From contig NC_077223.1 of NCBI RefSeq assembly GCF_024763615.1, positions 89,032,627 through 89,096,626 of the forward strand: a stretch of 64,000 bases of DNA, written 5' to 3'. A program made the translations under genes and the position numbers. Positions 9,701 through 24,700 of this stretch are shown in pieces; within the stretch, counting starts at the first letter, position 1; every line of letters starts with the position of its first letter. The notes beneath the pieces are model-generated. The model had not been told where the DNA came from and searched no databases. It worked only from the letters and a program-made list of their open reading frames with translations. This stretch comes from Phlebotomus papatasi (Eukaryota > Arthropoda > Insecta > Diptera > Psychodidae).

Positions 9701-12700
9701 AATTTACCGCTGCATAAATAAAATAATAATCTTTTATTGGAGAATATGAATTAGCCTTTTTAAATGCTTAAAGTTTTAATTAAGAATTCAGGGGTAACTA
9801 TTTAAATCTTCTAAATGCCAATAAATTGAAAATATGTTAAAAATAGGGGAATACGTGCTATCTTCGGACGACTCTTCGAATAATTCTTTTTTTAAATATG
9901 TTTTTAATAAATTTGACCTATTATAATATTATATTTTGATAGCTAGATCAATTCCTCAAAATTTGTTAAAAGAGCCTAGAGTCAAGTCAAATATATTTAC
10001 TTGTACGAAGATTGAGTCGCCCGAAAGTAGCGCGCTTTCCCCTATTCGTAGTTTTTTTTTTTTAATATAATTTCACGTTTAAAGGAAATTTACAGAAAGG
10101 ACTTTTAATCGGTGATTCTAAGCCCTCAGTGTATGACAGTTTGAGAAAAATCTTTATTACTAAATACACTCATTACCAAGATTTCATGTATGGAGAAGTT
10201 AACTTGGCTATGAACGAGCTTAATTGTTTCTGTACTTCAGTCGTAAGTGTGTCCAGTACATAAGGCTTAAAGTGATAGGGAGCACAGTGCGTAAATATTT
10301 ATTTTGAAACCCTCAATATTAGCAAATATTTCTAATGCCTGGAATATAGGGAAGTCTTGCACATACTCTGGCTTCGAACATTTCATATTTTTCCCATGTC
10401 CCTTTAATGAATCTGAGTGTTTTCAGGAAATGTCTGATATAAAACTAGCTATACTAAAATATCTTGTCATTAGGTCAAAATTATTAAAAGAATATGTGAA
10501 AAATATGAAATGTTCGAAGCCAGAGTGTGTTCAAAACCTGAAAGCCTTCCCCTAGTATTTTCTTGAAGAGCGTTAATTTTTCAATCTGACTCCCTAGTAA
10601 TATTAAGATAAGAATAAAATAGTTGCAATTTCAGTTTCATTTTTACTTTAATTTTTAATTTTTCATCTACTACCGATTTCACGACCGGTCTCATTGAGAA
10701 AATCGTTATAAAGTCCTAAAAGTGGATCATAATCAAAAATCACTCAGGGAATTTGTTTCAAATTTTGAAAAACTCAAATGACATAAAAACAAGAAATTGC
10801 TTGCCCCTTCGGGAATCTCTCAATTATACTCTCTCGGTCGTGAATTCTCTCCTGAGAGACTCTTTCTGCCTCTTCGATAGAGAGAGATGAGTGAGATTTA
10901 GAGAGAGGGAGAGAATCAGAGACTCCACCGGCATTTGGTCTGCGATGACGTCAGGCAATTTTGGAAAAGACACCAAATTCGTGGCAAGAGAGCGGGAATG
11001 GGAAAAAATGCTTTTATGTCGTTGCCGAAAAGTTGGTTTAAAAAAAATATATATATACATAATGAAACAGAAATGTGGTTATGGAGACTCTCTCTCTCCT
11101 GTGTCCACAAAGTACTCCATTTACACACATTTGGATGGCGGCGAAGCGGCTCATTCAACGTGTACACCACTCCCCGAAATTGAGAACTGGAGACCGGGAG
11201 TTAGTGTGTGTGGCAAGAGGACGCCGTTGGCCACACTTGGAGTGTGGTTCTGGACAGCAACAGCAGGAAGCCCCGCGAACTTGGCGGATAAATGGCTCAG
11301 ATGGTCTCTCATGGATTGACTTGTTGCGCTGTCGAAAGACATTCAATACCCCTTCAAAATGCCTCTGTGAGGGATTCAGAAACCGAAAAGAGTTGCCACA
11401 AACATGAGAGAACTGGAGAAGGCTCTTTACTGGCCAGATGCAAAGTCAATGCTTATGTACTCAGACTTCAATGAACCCTTTGATTACAGGGCTATTCTTT
11501 CGAAATTCAAGGCGCAAAACCATTATAAGAAATCAATGTGATTAATAAATACAGCTTTCAAGAGTGTCAGGAAAATTGCTTTAATGAACTACCCTGTAAA
11601 TTATACGCAAAGTGGTTCAACGAATTGATACTCTTCTGTTATTCATCTCGTGCCACGATGTCAGGGCTGTGATCAATTAAATCACGCGGGCTGATTTCTT
11701 ACGCAAAATACTCATCGATCTTTTAAAAGATACTTTAGTTCTTTTTATTTTTGAGAATCAGACTGTATTTGCGAAGTGTTTGATAAATACGAAGCCAAAC
11801 CCTGTTATTTTGATAAGACCGATAATTATGCCGCGTTATCCATCACACGATAAGATTTTTATAAAGTAGTGATTTCCGTAAGACCCTTATCGGTGGAATT
11901 GATATTTATTTACATCACCGTTTATGTGTATCGTTGTACGCGGAATATTATTTTTTGGGAATGAGTGAATACAGATAAATTATATTGTCAATTACATTGA
12001 CTAAGCTGATTTTTCATTTATGTGGAGGAAAGTACCTATGCTTTGTACGATCGCAAGCTTCGTAATGATTAAATTTTTCCTATGTTTCTGAATAAATGTG
12101 ATAGGCATTCTTGTAAAATCTTGTAAAAGTATTGTCAAAGTTTTGTTTTTATATAGGGTGCAAGCATCACTTATGGCCACATTAAGGACATATCTGCCTA
12201 TAGCTGTTGATATTTTTGACCAATTAAAGCAACATTTGAAGAGTAATTTCTTTCATGTAGTTTCTTTCGATATATTCAAATTAATTTCCTAAAAAAAACC
12301 CTGAAATTTCGGAAAATATATGGTTTTCCCAACCATGTAAAATTCAAAACTTGTGGCCTCTTTCACGAACTTATGGCCATTCGTGGAATAACTTATGGCC
12401 ACAATTTCAAATGATGTAAAACAAACTTAGCAATAAAATAATTTTATTAGAAAAGAAAAGAAAAGCATTTTAAACACTTTTATAGGTTTCTATTATTTTT
12501 CTTGACAAGTTTTCCATAGTTTTTCAAACATTTTACTCATAATATTATAGTAGCAGACTACTAACATTGATTCTGCGCACAGTGATCAGTGATCCAACCT
12601 GTCTTTCGTGATAGAAAAGCCACGTTTGGTTGCATAAAGAATCCACCTCAGAATATCCTCCTTTGTTTGTTCTCTTTTGGGCACTATGAAAGCATCCATG

Positions 12701-15700
12701 ATCAAATGTTTTTCCCGGAGAGTTTCCGGAGATTTTAATGCAGAGTTTGTGTAGGGATTGGGGTACAGCTGAAATGACTGGAATACATGTCGTAATCACT
12801 CCATTCTCAATGCTCCTCAATACTTCTTGCATCCTTTGAGTTCAATAATAGGGCTTTTTTTCGTTTTTGCATTGTTTTAAGAGGGATATAAGAGAAAAAG
12901 TTAATTTATTTACAACAAAATGCAGGTTTATTGAAAAAATCAACAAGATCATACACACTATTCTTTTATAATCAATTTTATGTTATAATTTCAACACTTA
13001 CCTTAAATTTTATTAAATTTTTGCTGGAAAACTCAAATTCACTGAATCAAAATACAACAACTGTCAACTTGCTAAACCAAATATCTGTGAGGGCGCCACA
13101 CGTCAAATTCTGTGGCCACAAGTCAATAATCTTATCAAATAGGTCATAACTTATGGCCTTGTCTTTATTTTATATTTTTTGTTTAAAAAACCACCAAAAT
13201 CAAGTGGTAAATGAAAATATAGTTACCAAGAAAACAAAGTTGGAAAATAGTACTAAATATTTTTGATTGAAGATATAAAATTTAGTCATTAAAAATTATG
13301 AGATCGTTAGTAAATTTCTTAACGACTTGACGTATATTTGACCGTCTGCCGCATCAGTGAAATAATTCCCACAAAATAAGTAAAATTCTACCGAAATATA
13401 AATGTAAATCAGTTTAAAAGTTTCATTTAATGATAGCACATCAAATATTTCTAATTTTGTGGTTCTTCGAAATTAATTTGGGGGAAAAAATTGAAGATAT
13501 CTGCGAAGTGGCCACAAGTATAGACTGGCCATAAGTAATACCGCCACCCTAGTAAAACATAATGATTCTTCTGTTGTTAATGATCTTTAAAATCCTTTTT
13601 GATCATCCTCTACTAACGAAAACATACTAGCCCATAATTTTGTTATATAATAAAATTAGATTTTGACAAGAGTTTTACAAGGATCTTGTGTAATAATTTA
13701 GTGGGATCGATTTTAAAAAGATATCTTGTTGAAAACAAGAATATTTTACAAGAATCCCTGTATTTACAGGAATAGAGAAACCTTTTGCTACTTTTCTATA
13801 TGAAATAACCTATTTTTGCAAGATTTTACAAGATTGTTTAGAAGATATTTTAAATTGTATTCAGATAAAGTTTCCGATAAATAATGTTTTTATAAATATT
13901 CCCACTCTGTTCAGGAAAAAGTGTCTCGAATTAAGAGGAAATGGTGCGTTGTATGTGCTAATTGTAAGATCCATGGCTTAATGGTCATTTGATTCTTGTC
14001 GTAAATTTGACCTTTGAACATGATATTTCGACTCTAAAAGCAGTTAATTCAATTCCCACGTCACATTAGAACAGTTTAACTAGAGAAATTTCCCAATTCA
14101 GTTGCTCCTTTTGTGCTATTTCTGCTCTTACAAGTTAGCAAAAAATCATAAACACAACTTTGAACACTATGGGTCATTCTCAAAAGAATGCCTAACAATT
14201 ACAGATTTTGTAAACATTGGTAAACATTTACAAATTTTAATATCTTCATTATTGTTATTTTCCATCTATCCTTACCATACTCGGAAAATAAAGGGCTTTT
14301 CATTTTATCTGCAACAATTTTAAATGTTAAATACAATAGTCTCGGTAATTCGGCTCTTTAAAGATCGGGCTTTAATTCTAACGGCAGTTAAATTCGAAAA
14401 AAGTTTGTTGACATTTTTCAAGTTTGATTATGATTATCAAACCCAATATGCTCAAATTTGCCATGATTTGTCTGAGTTTTGATGTAATTTTGCATTATTA
14501 AGGGATTTTCATGAAATTTACCATAAGTATGAGTATGTAAACTCAAAATGTGTATGCAGATGAATAAAAAATCGTTGCATTTCAAAAAATTTGTCACCCG
14601 AATTTCTCTCAAATTTCGTCGTTAATTTCGTCGTTCTTTTCAAGATTTTGACTTTACTAAGTCTAACCAAAAGAAGGCCCGTATTTACAAAGCTGCATTT
14701 TGAATGCATTGCTTAAGATGGTTTAATAAGATTGTGCCGTTTAACTCTTTCAGGACCGCAGCTTATACAGTAAGACAATAAGCTAATTTCACGATTTTTT
14801 GATCAAAAATAATCTCATGAATTAATCGAGGTCTTACAAAAAAAATTCTAGAATTGAACATCCTTGTAGTATGAAAATCATCTACGCGAATCGGATTTTT
14901 ATCGGTTCTAAATAATTCAAAGATATATTTTTTCCTTATCCATATTTTTCTTTGGGTACCTTAAATCCAAAAAAAAAATAAAAATAAACAAAAAGTTGAG
15001 TAGGGTAAAATGAGGTAATTTGGAACCATTTACAATTTGGGACATTTGAGATTTTCTCACTGTTTTAGATATTCAAAAGGAAGAAAAGCTATTACTTTTC
15101 TTTTTAATCGTATTTTTCTTCTATTTCGCGGTTTTTGTGTTCTCTTTGCTCATCTGAAACAATGAGAAAATCTCAAATGTCCTAAATTGTAAATGATTCC
15201 AAATTACTTTATTTTACCCTACTTTATGCGATGTAGCCGTTGTAGCGTAGCTGAAGTTTATTATGTAGTTTAATAATAATGGTGACACAACGTTCCATAG
15301 AGGAACTTAGGCCTTCTCTCAAGGGGAATTCGGAACATCTCTTAGTATTTTTTTATTATACAGGGATGGAGTTGACCGTCCCATTCTCCGTAGAATCAAG
15401 TACAGTAAAGCTCACTGGATGCAATTCAAACATCTGTAACACCAGAAAAATTCCTGATGACCTAAAGGGGATTCGAGCTCAGGATATTTGCATTATAGAG
15501 CGAGTGCTCTACCACTTGACCCATTGAGTGCTCCCCTTTGTGTTGAAGGAAATTTTAAAAAAGTAGGATTTTGAACTTTAAGTTCCTTAACTCTTTAAGG
15601 ACGATTGGGACACCGATATTCTGAAAACGAAAATAATTTTTTCCGACTATTTAGAGGACAAAATAACTTTCTATAGCTAAAATTTTGGGACACCGGTGTC

Positions 15701-18700
15701 CCATTTGTCCTTATAATAGGATTAACTTAAGGGTCAAGGATTACGAAATGCAATACCTTTCTGATTCGTTTGATTCTATAAAATCCGAATTATATAGTCT
15801 GTTTAGGTTGTGTATGAAAAATCTCGTGAGAACGATATAAATTCTTATGTCCAATTATTATCCCTATCTTATTCTTATGACCAATTGTTCCTGATAACAC
15901 GATTTTGATTTTTTTAAGGACTAGTGACTTTTTAGATTTAAATTCTTCCGTACATTTAACAGATCTTACTCTATTCGCCTAATTTTCTATTTTAGAGGCT
16001 TTAGATGTAAAAAAAGTGATTTTTTTTAAGCATATCACTAAATTTACCTTTTTCTTTTCCTCCAACAAATCTAAAACATTTTTCTCATATTTATGTCGTA
16101 ATTTAGATTTTTTACAATATCTAAAAAGATTCAGAATTTAAGACACTGGTATTTACTAACTGAAAGTGAGGAAGGTATATCCCAACCACTGATTTCAGTC
16201 AATGATAAATTGCAAATTGAACGTCTTTCTTCTGGAAAGCTGCCTATACCTAATTTATCTTCAGTAGGCAATATTCTTTATTTAATTATAGTGGCAGTGG
16301 GGAAAAAAAGAAACAATTAGCAAAGAGAGGAGAACGAAAAAATACAAGTCCGCAGGCTATTGTTGATGATCCATGGTTTTTGGTTTTAAAATTTTACAAT
16401 CAACATTGCCCCAGTGAAGACTCAATATAAACTGAATTGGGTACCGAAGAAGTTGATACGGAGATTTCATTTTGGAGAAATGCGATAAAGAAAATGTATT
16501 CTCGATTTATAAGAATTTCCATTCAATTTATTTATCCGCAAAATCAATTGGTAATATCTGAGGTATGTTTCATGAAAATATTAACGATAAGAAAGAGAAA
16601 AAAAACATTTTATTTCTCAATGGTATTAAACTGATAAAGAGTGCTTGATTGATAAAATTGAATTAAAGAGCGTATTTTTCTAATTACGAGACAACATTGA
16701 ACGAAAATAAGAGATGAAGGAGTTGGTAGGAAATCAATTAGATACTTCTCATCAATGGAAGAAGCATTGAGAAAAAATAGTGTGGAGCTGCTGATGGGGA
16801 AATTGGTGGGGAAATTGAACAATGAAATCGAAATTGAGCTTCACTTTCTTTTGTGTGTTTATAAAGTAATTTCATTTCTCGGCAAATTCAAACATTATAA
16901 AATGAACTTCTTTCTAAGAAGTTGCTCACTGCAGTTATGCATATAATTTTACAGAGGCGAAATAACATGAGGAAATTCCAATAAGATTCATTTGCATTTT
17001 TTGCAACGTGTTTGTCAGCCAATGGAGAATATCTTTGACTAATGATTTGTTATATTTTTCTTTTACTCCTGTATAGGGATTCGTTGCGGCCAGCATTAAG
17101 GGTGAAAATAATGATGAAGTGGAAGTGGAAGTGGCTGACAGTGGTAAGAAGTTGATGGTACTTCGGGATGACATCCAGAAGATGAATCCGCCAAAATTCG
17201 ACAAAGTCGAGGACATGGCTGAATTGACTTGTCTCAATGAAGCATCTGTCCTGCACAACATCAAGGACAGATACTATTCTGGATTGATATATGTAAGTTT
17301 TATAGCATTTTCTTTATGCATTATTCTTAAACGTTGCGGGTATATTCAATGAATTTTCTCAGAGTGGAGAAATGTCTGTGTATGTATGAGTGTTTGAGCG
17401 GAGATAACAAAAGTAACCGGAACTTCTTTTGTGGCCTGCTTTTGGATCTTTTTCTCTTGGGCTTCTTCTCTCTTATAAAATGTACCTTCGTCACTGAGTA
17501 TTTGTGGTTGCACCACTCATTGAACTTTCACAGGGAGATTTTTAAAGGTAGAAATTCCATGTCTGATTCATAATTTTGCAGGATTTCATTGGTTTCTAAT
17601 AAAAAAAATATTCAGATTGAAGATTTTAGAACTTTGCGACTTGTATTGGACATCTAGGTTCAGAAGAGTCCTTTGTGCCCCTATTTTCAACGATTCCATT
17701 GGCCAAATAAATAAAATAAAAAAAAAGTAATTAAAGAAGTAATATTTAGGGGAGATCGGGGTAGAATGAGTCAGGGGCAGAATTAGTCAATGGGGTGTAA
17801 TTTCCTTAGAAAAAAATTAATTGGGATAAAATTAATTGTCGGACAAAAAATACTTATCGGATCACGACCGATTTTAACCGATTTTTTAATCATTCAAAAC
17901 ATTTTTTATTCGCACTAAAAAGATGTGAGAAAACGGCTTGCCTTCGCAGAATGCTCACACTTGAAATAAAGACATCTGTGTATTATTTTTCCGTATTAGA
18001 TGCATACCTTACCGGTTCAAAACAGATTGATTCATAAATGAGGAAGTCATTCTGAAAACGCATATTGGTTAAAAAGTGAATATTTTACAACGTTTTTACA
18101 TCAATGAAAAACTTACAGACAAATATAAAAATTAATATGGGAAAGCGGGCTACCTTCGAACGATTTATGCTTCGCACACACAAGTTTTTCCATATGTTAA
18201 GGAAATGTTGGGATGGTTCGCACAGAGTGAACCCTCAAACAACGCAAATTTTCTCTTTATTTACAAAGAGCTAGTTTGTCATTTCTTAGCCATAAAATTG
18301 ATAATTATCAAGATCATAAGACGAGATGAGTAGTGGTAAGTCAGCTCTTTGCAAAAAAAAAAGAAAATTCACATCGTTTGAAGGTTCACTCTGTGCGAAC
18401 CATACCTACATTCCGCTATAAATGAATTTAATCGATTATAATATTATATCTTAATAGTTAGTCTAATACCTAAAATTTTCAGAAAAGAGCTTTGGGTGAA
18501 ATCCATTAGGAACATAGAGAAAAAGGGATAGCAAAGCGTCCCTGGCTATGATAAGGTACTTTCGCATCATTTAGCGTTTACCGGTACTCAACCTATTTGA
18601 ATCGATTCATAAATAACTCAATAGATTCTACAAAATACTTTAAAGAGTAATAAAAATTATATTCGAACAAAAATTACTTATCGGTAAATAAACGGTTCAT

Positions 18701-21700
18701 TACCGGTTCACAACCGATTTGAATCGACTTATAAATCACTCAAAATATTTCCTAAAATACATCTCAGGAGTAATTTAATTGAATTTCGTATAAAAATTAG
18801 TTATCGGTTATGAACCGGTTCATTACCGATTCTAAACCGATTGGAACCGGTTCAGTTTTATAGGAAATTCCAAGACCTTTCCAACGACCCCAAAAATGAC
18901 CCCAATCGCTTGATAAATGCGCTCTCTAGAACCTTTTAAACTCTTGACCTTGAAAAACGGTTATTAGGAATGATTCAACGGTAATTTTGTCTAAAGACGG
19001 AATGTCCGCCTGGGGCATCTTTAAAATATATCCAAAAATGAAAAAAATCGCACGACGCGTTTTCGAGCAGTACCAAAAAAACATGGTTTTGGATGGGAAG
19101 GGGAGGGGTGGGGGAGAAATGAGGGGCATGATAATGATCCTTGGGTCGACTTATGGGGGGGTCCCCCGAAAGTCCCAAGTCGCTATCTCTTACCGTTTGG
19201 CCTCTAGAGCTGGCGACAGCCGGACGGACAGACGGACAGATGGGCAAACAGCGTGACATTTCTCAGAAACCGTCTGAAACGTGAAGATTTGTTAACAAAA
19301 GTGTTCTCCGGGGGGTGGAAAGTGGAAATTTTAGGGGGTGAAAAAATCGAGGGATTTATATACTGCTCTCTCCGTGGAGTTCGAACAGTAAAATTGAATT
19401 GTCCGAAGCTTGAGTCGTCCGAAGGTAGATGTTTTCCCCTATTCGAAAAAGATAAATCTTTTATGAATACTTTATCGATTGATTGCCGATTGAAACCGAT
19501 GTGATCGGGTTGAAAATTTCAAGACCTTTTCAAAACATTTTAAATTTGACCAAACAAAAAGTAAAAATTGAGCCCTATAGAGTGGTTGACCTATGATCTT
19601 CAAAAATTCAAAATTGCGAATTTTCCGGTCACAGATACGTATTTATGACATGTTCACCTAAGTTGCCTTCTAAAATAATTGAAAGAAATTGGGTAAATTT
19701 GGAGAAAACAAAAAAAAAAACATTGTTTTTCAGGAAAAAGAGGGGGTGTGGGAGAGAATATAAAGACCATCTGAGACAATGTAACGTAACTTTTTGGAGG
19801 AATCTACTTTATAGATATTTTTTGTACCATAATAAATCGTGCATTTTCGTATTTTGCGTTTCTACTGACCCCTTTCAAGCATAAAGGCTTTGCATAAAGC
19901 TTGGAGCCACCTAGCGGTGATTGTACGAACTTTGCTTGTAAGGATTTATTTTATACAGTAATTCAGTGTCTTACTATGGCGTTTGAAATAATCAAAAGTG
20001 ATCGACTAATGCCTCATGAATTTCCTATTCGTCCAAAAATTTCAAATTTATACCACGACCTTGCAAAATAAATTTTTCTGAGTATTTTCTAAATAAATAT
20101 AGTTCATTTATTTACACATCGAAGACCTATTTGTGATACAATTTGCTTTTTGAGCATTTTTTTCGTGAACTTCTTTCTTCTCACTTTCTGAATTGGTCAC
20201 GTTTGAAGGTTCACTTGTAAATATTTGATTAATGAGAATTGATGACGTCACGTAGTATGATTGAGCTTTGAGGAGTAAATAAAAAAAGAGAACCACAACC
20301 GCGCGATATCTTGCTGAAAATGATGATTCGATGCGATGTTTATTTAATATTTTGACCAGAAGGTATTTCATCTGATGATTCTTTGGTAAAAATTTTCACT
20401 TTGATTCTCTCCTTGGTTGACTTCTTTGTTAGTCCATACAATTCCGTGCTGTGTGGATCTTTAATGCCGTTTTGTCCATGAGTCAACATGGTGTAAAACA
20501 AACCTGTGAATCACACACCAATGTATATTATAAATGATGGAATGTGTGTGAAAAGAGTGAAAAAAAAAATTGTTCAACTTTTTGTAATGCAAACACGTTT
20601 AATATTGAAAGGCACGATTGCACTCAAACATCCTAAAAGATGATTCGTCAGAAATATGGAAAATATTGGGGGTTTAGAAGTTTTTCCTCCAGCTTAGAAA
20701 AAAAATGAATTTTATGTCGAAGAACAAATTTTTTTAAGACCCAAAGTGATGAACGTTTATCGAGTTAGTTAAATCGAATACATGAATGCCTTGTTTCTCC
20801 TCTTTGGCATCATTTCCATATGGATTAATTGGAATTTCCCCCAGTTAAACTTGGCGAAAAAAAAGATAAGCAATAAGAGGGAGTTGAAGAAGTTACGCGA
20901 AAAACATTGAATTTTTATCTGATTTGGACGAGAATGAGGAAATTCTTGTGAGCATTTAATTTATGTTTAAATTTTGTATTCAATGTGCGCAAAGTGTAAT
21001 GGTTGCACAGAAAAAAAGAGGTGCTAAAATGACCAAAAGCCACGCTCTTTTTGGTGTTATGTATTTTGAAAAGCCTTTAAGAACATTTGCATTCTACCAT
21101 TGTAGAATTTCTCCAACACAGAGTTAGATGTTTATATTTTAAGTTAAAAAGAGAGAAAATTACGTCTATTCCCTGTTTCCATAGTCCAATGTGAACACAA
21201 AGAATCGCAAGATGTGCAATTGATTTACAGTTGCTAAGAAAAGTCTCTTGCACTCTCTTGGTGAAGGTCACGAATGTTTGCCTTATGGAATATATCTTTG
21301 CAATGAAATGTAAACGTATATTTGTGGTGAAAATGTAGAGAGAATATAAAAGAGAGAGACAGAGAGAGAGAGAGAGAAATATCAAATAAGAAAAGAAGTT
21401 ATACTACATTAAAGAATTGGTGAAGAACTGATGGAAAGAAAGAGCGAATTGCAAGGAGTATTTCAATTAAAACCTTATTATTATTATTATTATTTACTCT
21501 TGTAATACAACTGCGTGAATCGTGTAATGAGGTAATTCACTTTTATTCACAAAGTCCCACACTTCTTGGAAAAATATCTTTTGTCCAAAACAAAAAGATA
21601 CAATGTTTTCATTTCCTCCGGGCTCTGGCACTGATGTTCGACTAGAATATTTGTGAGATTCTTTATTTAATTGTTTTGTTCATCGTGAAAATGATCCGTA

Positions 21701-24700
21701 TCACGTGGATGATGATACTTGTTTTTTCAAAATATTTTTCACAACACATACTTTAAAGAATTTTATAAGCTTTGTTGTATGAATGACCATATCAACTTTT
21801 AAAGATTTCCTATCAAATTATTCATCGATGTCTCATAGAAGATTTATCGGAGATTATAGTGAAAAAATGCAAAATCGTTGGTATTTCCAAAATGTAAATT
21901 TAAAAGAGGAAATGCTTAAAATATTTTAGGTCTGAAGTGCATCACGATCATTAAGAGATTGTAAAAAATATAACTCATAGTTTATCTGAGTAATAAGGCT
22001 GTTTTTGAAGAGAATGGTAATTGTTGTATTTCTTGTGTTTTAAAATTTGGCTTTACTTTGCAAAGTACGTATACGGTCAAAGCTAAGCACCTCATTTGAC
22101 CTCTAGTTTATAATTAGGGACAAAACCTAACAGGTCATGACCTTGTGTTTCTAGAGGACCTAATTTTTATAAAATGTCAAATTTGGATTTTTTTGAAAGT
22201 TCTTAAAATTTACAATACGGTTGCATCAATCCTCCAATCGGTTATTGATCATTGAAGTATCGATAATTGATTTATGTATTTCAAATGCGTCATTTTTATT
22301 TGTCAGAAAATTTGATTCCGAGTTAGAAACTAAGTAGTTAAGATTGCGATTAAGGAGGAAGGCGTACAGTAGGGTAAAATGAGGTAATTTGGAATCCTTT
22401 TATAATTTGGGACATTTGAGACTTTCTCACTGTTTCAGATGAGCAAAGAGAAAACAAAGACCGCGAAATGGAAGAAAAAGACGATTAAGAAGAACAGAAA
22501 CAGCTTTCCTTCCTTTTGTATCTCTAAAACGGTGAGAAAGACTCAAATGTCCCAAATTGTAAATGGTTCCATATTACCTCATTTTACTCTACGTCGAAAG
22601 CTATGGGAAACAGAGAAGGTTCTTTCTCTTGAGTTGATAGTTATCCTCCACTGACGCTTCTGGAAGGGACACCCTTTTCCTGCCTTCTAGGATAAAGATT
22701 TCTCTATCGGTTGACTTAAATCTGTATCGGTTCCGTTGTATCCAGACCGTTTATGTAGACCCATTATGCACTCCCCGTTCCTCCTTACTAAATTACTTAG
22801 ATGGTCATTTACGTCCCTTTAAGAGACAAGAACTGCTGCACAACACCTTGCCAGTCCATGCGATCTAAAGCTAGCGTCCACTAGCGTCAAAATAACCCAA
22901 GGGTTTTCAGGACATCCTCCATTACATTTTCCCATTTCGTTCGGGAATGACCTTCCTCCTTGCGTCCTCCGAATTTTGCTCATACAGTTTCCTATGGGTA
23001 TTCTCTCCTCTGGCATATGACAAATGTGATTGGATAGAGACTACAATATCGGCCTCACCATAAAGCTCCTCCAGTTCATGGTTCATCCTTGTTCGGAATT
23101 CCCCTGTAGTTTCCTCATGGAAAGGCCCGTAGATTCGAAGTAGTTCCCGTCTCTGAAAGATCAGCAGTTTTCTTTCTTCTGTGCGGGTCAACGGTACTGT
23201 TTCCAGACCATACGTTATGACATTGCTTATCAGTATGGTTCTGTATAATTTAATTTTTCTTGTTCCTTGAGTGAAAAGTAGTTTCTACTTCCCGCCGCGA
23301 ATCTCTCGTTAACCTCTACTCCGACTTCACAACACGTCGTCAGTACCGATCCGAGGTATTTGAAGTCATTGACAACCTCAAAATTGTACTCGTTAAAAGT
23401 GACATTCTGACGGAATCTGGATGCTGCGTCACCAATGACCATGTATTTCATTTTTCTTTCGTTGATCTTGAATCCCATCCTCTGCAGCTACTGCGGTTAC
23501 TTCGACGAATGTCTCCTTCACCGCGAGAGTGAAGCAGCCCATGTACCCGTTCTTCCACTCTGTCTTAATTGTACTGTCTTTTTATTGTGACTTAATTGTA
23601 TTGTCTTTGCTTTTGTATAACTAGGCACACTCCGGGTCATTTCTATATTGCGGCAGACCAGCCTTGATTGGATCAGTTTCAGTGAATGTGTATTTATTTT
23701 GACAGATATCTTCCACCCCGAACTGGTTTCTGTACGAGCCTTCCTTGCTTTTAAACAGTTCTTTGACAATGCATTGGCATTACCTCTCTTTCATTCACTG
23801 GGCTAATTCGAGAGTTTCGAACCCGAAACCTCACAGTCAGATACACTACTCTACCAATTGATGCATTGAAGTTCATAACCAAATGGTCAGAGATATAAAC
23901 TTCTAGTCTTCAGTGACCAACCACATCCATAAATCAAAATTATCTCCGTCATTTCTAACTTTTCGAAAACCGTTTTTCTCGAAAATTACTTTAATTATTT
24001 CTTTTATTTTTGAATATGAACGAAAAGAGGTTCGAAATCGATTTTTTCAACATAGATGCATTGGCCCTAATCTGCCTTTTATTTATACGTAAGCTTAGAA
24101 CTAGAGATCAAATTGTAAGAGATACTAACTTACAGTTTTGAGTAACCCTCCACCCTCTTTAGAAGTCGAAGTTATCTAGATATAGTTTCTGGGACCTAGA
24201 GTCCCTCGATGACGGGGCAGGCACGTCTTCTATTAACTTATTTACTGCATAACGCTAATGATCTCTGATTATTCATTCTAACGACACTGTACTGTCAATA
24301 TTGTTTCACATTCAATATCTTTTGCTTTATTAATGTTACTTTAATGTAAAAGTCCACAGCATCCGAAAATGCCCACTTCTTGGATAATTTTCAGTTTTTG
24401 GTATAATTTCTTGGTAATTTATTAACCAATTTAAATCAGTAGTAAACCGTTATAGTAGTAGTTGAGGCACCTTTAGGGAGGGTATCTTTGAAATTATGTT
24501 TTTCTCCTATTCTTAAATGGATCAGGACCTTACCACAATTTAAGCTAGCTCTAAAAACAAATTAAGGAGCTATATTACTTTATAAGGTTTATTTTTATTT
24601 AAAAATAGAATAAAAAGCCATATTTTAAAGCTACCTCTCTTCCCCCTATACTTATCGTCTGCGTTAATCGTTGTCGTATCTAGATTTCTTTTATGTCAAC

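Larger units (their letters stand above)
6765..17076 (+). other. zip: zip intron 1 (10.3 kb)
   Basis: Begins GTAACA and ends CTGTATAG. It contains several TA-flanked MITEs, a degenerate pogo-like element (12154-13551), a tRNA-like SINE head and a GC-richer GAGA/CRE-bearing block (about 10805-11420), each annotated separately. About 7380-8370, 11430-12150 and 15730-17040 are AT-rich with nothing recognisable. Confidence 0.85.
18136..19441. mobile_element. 1.3 kb TAGGGG-type element carrying a nested MITE
   Basis: The left end ATGGGAAAGCGGGCTACC with TTCGAACGA, and the right end GTCGTCCGAAGGTAGATG...TTTTCCCCTA inverted, correspond to the ends of 9844-10044. The interior contains the MITE 18201-18417, an ACCGGTT-rich stretch and a GACGGACAGACGGACAG short tandem repeat at about 19214-19240. 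No transposase frame was recognised. Confidence 0.5.

Noticed and set aside
10891..11407. overlapping open frames on both strands in the GC-richer block of intron 1
   Set aside because: Several frames are open at once on both strands, which reflects base composition. No frame shows family similarity or a convincing start and splice context.
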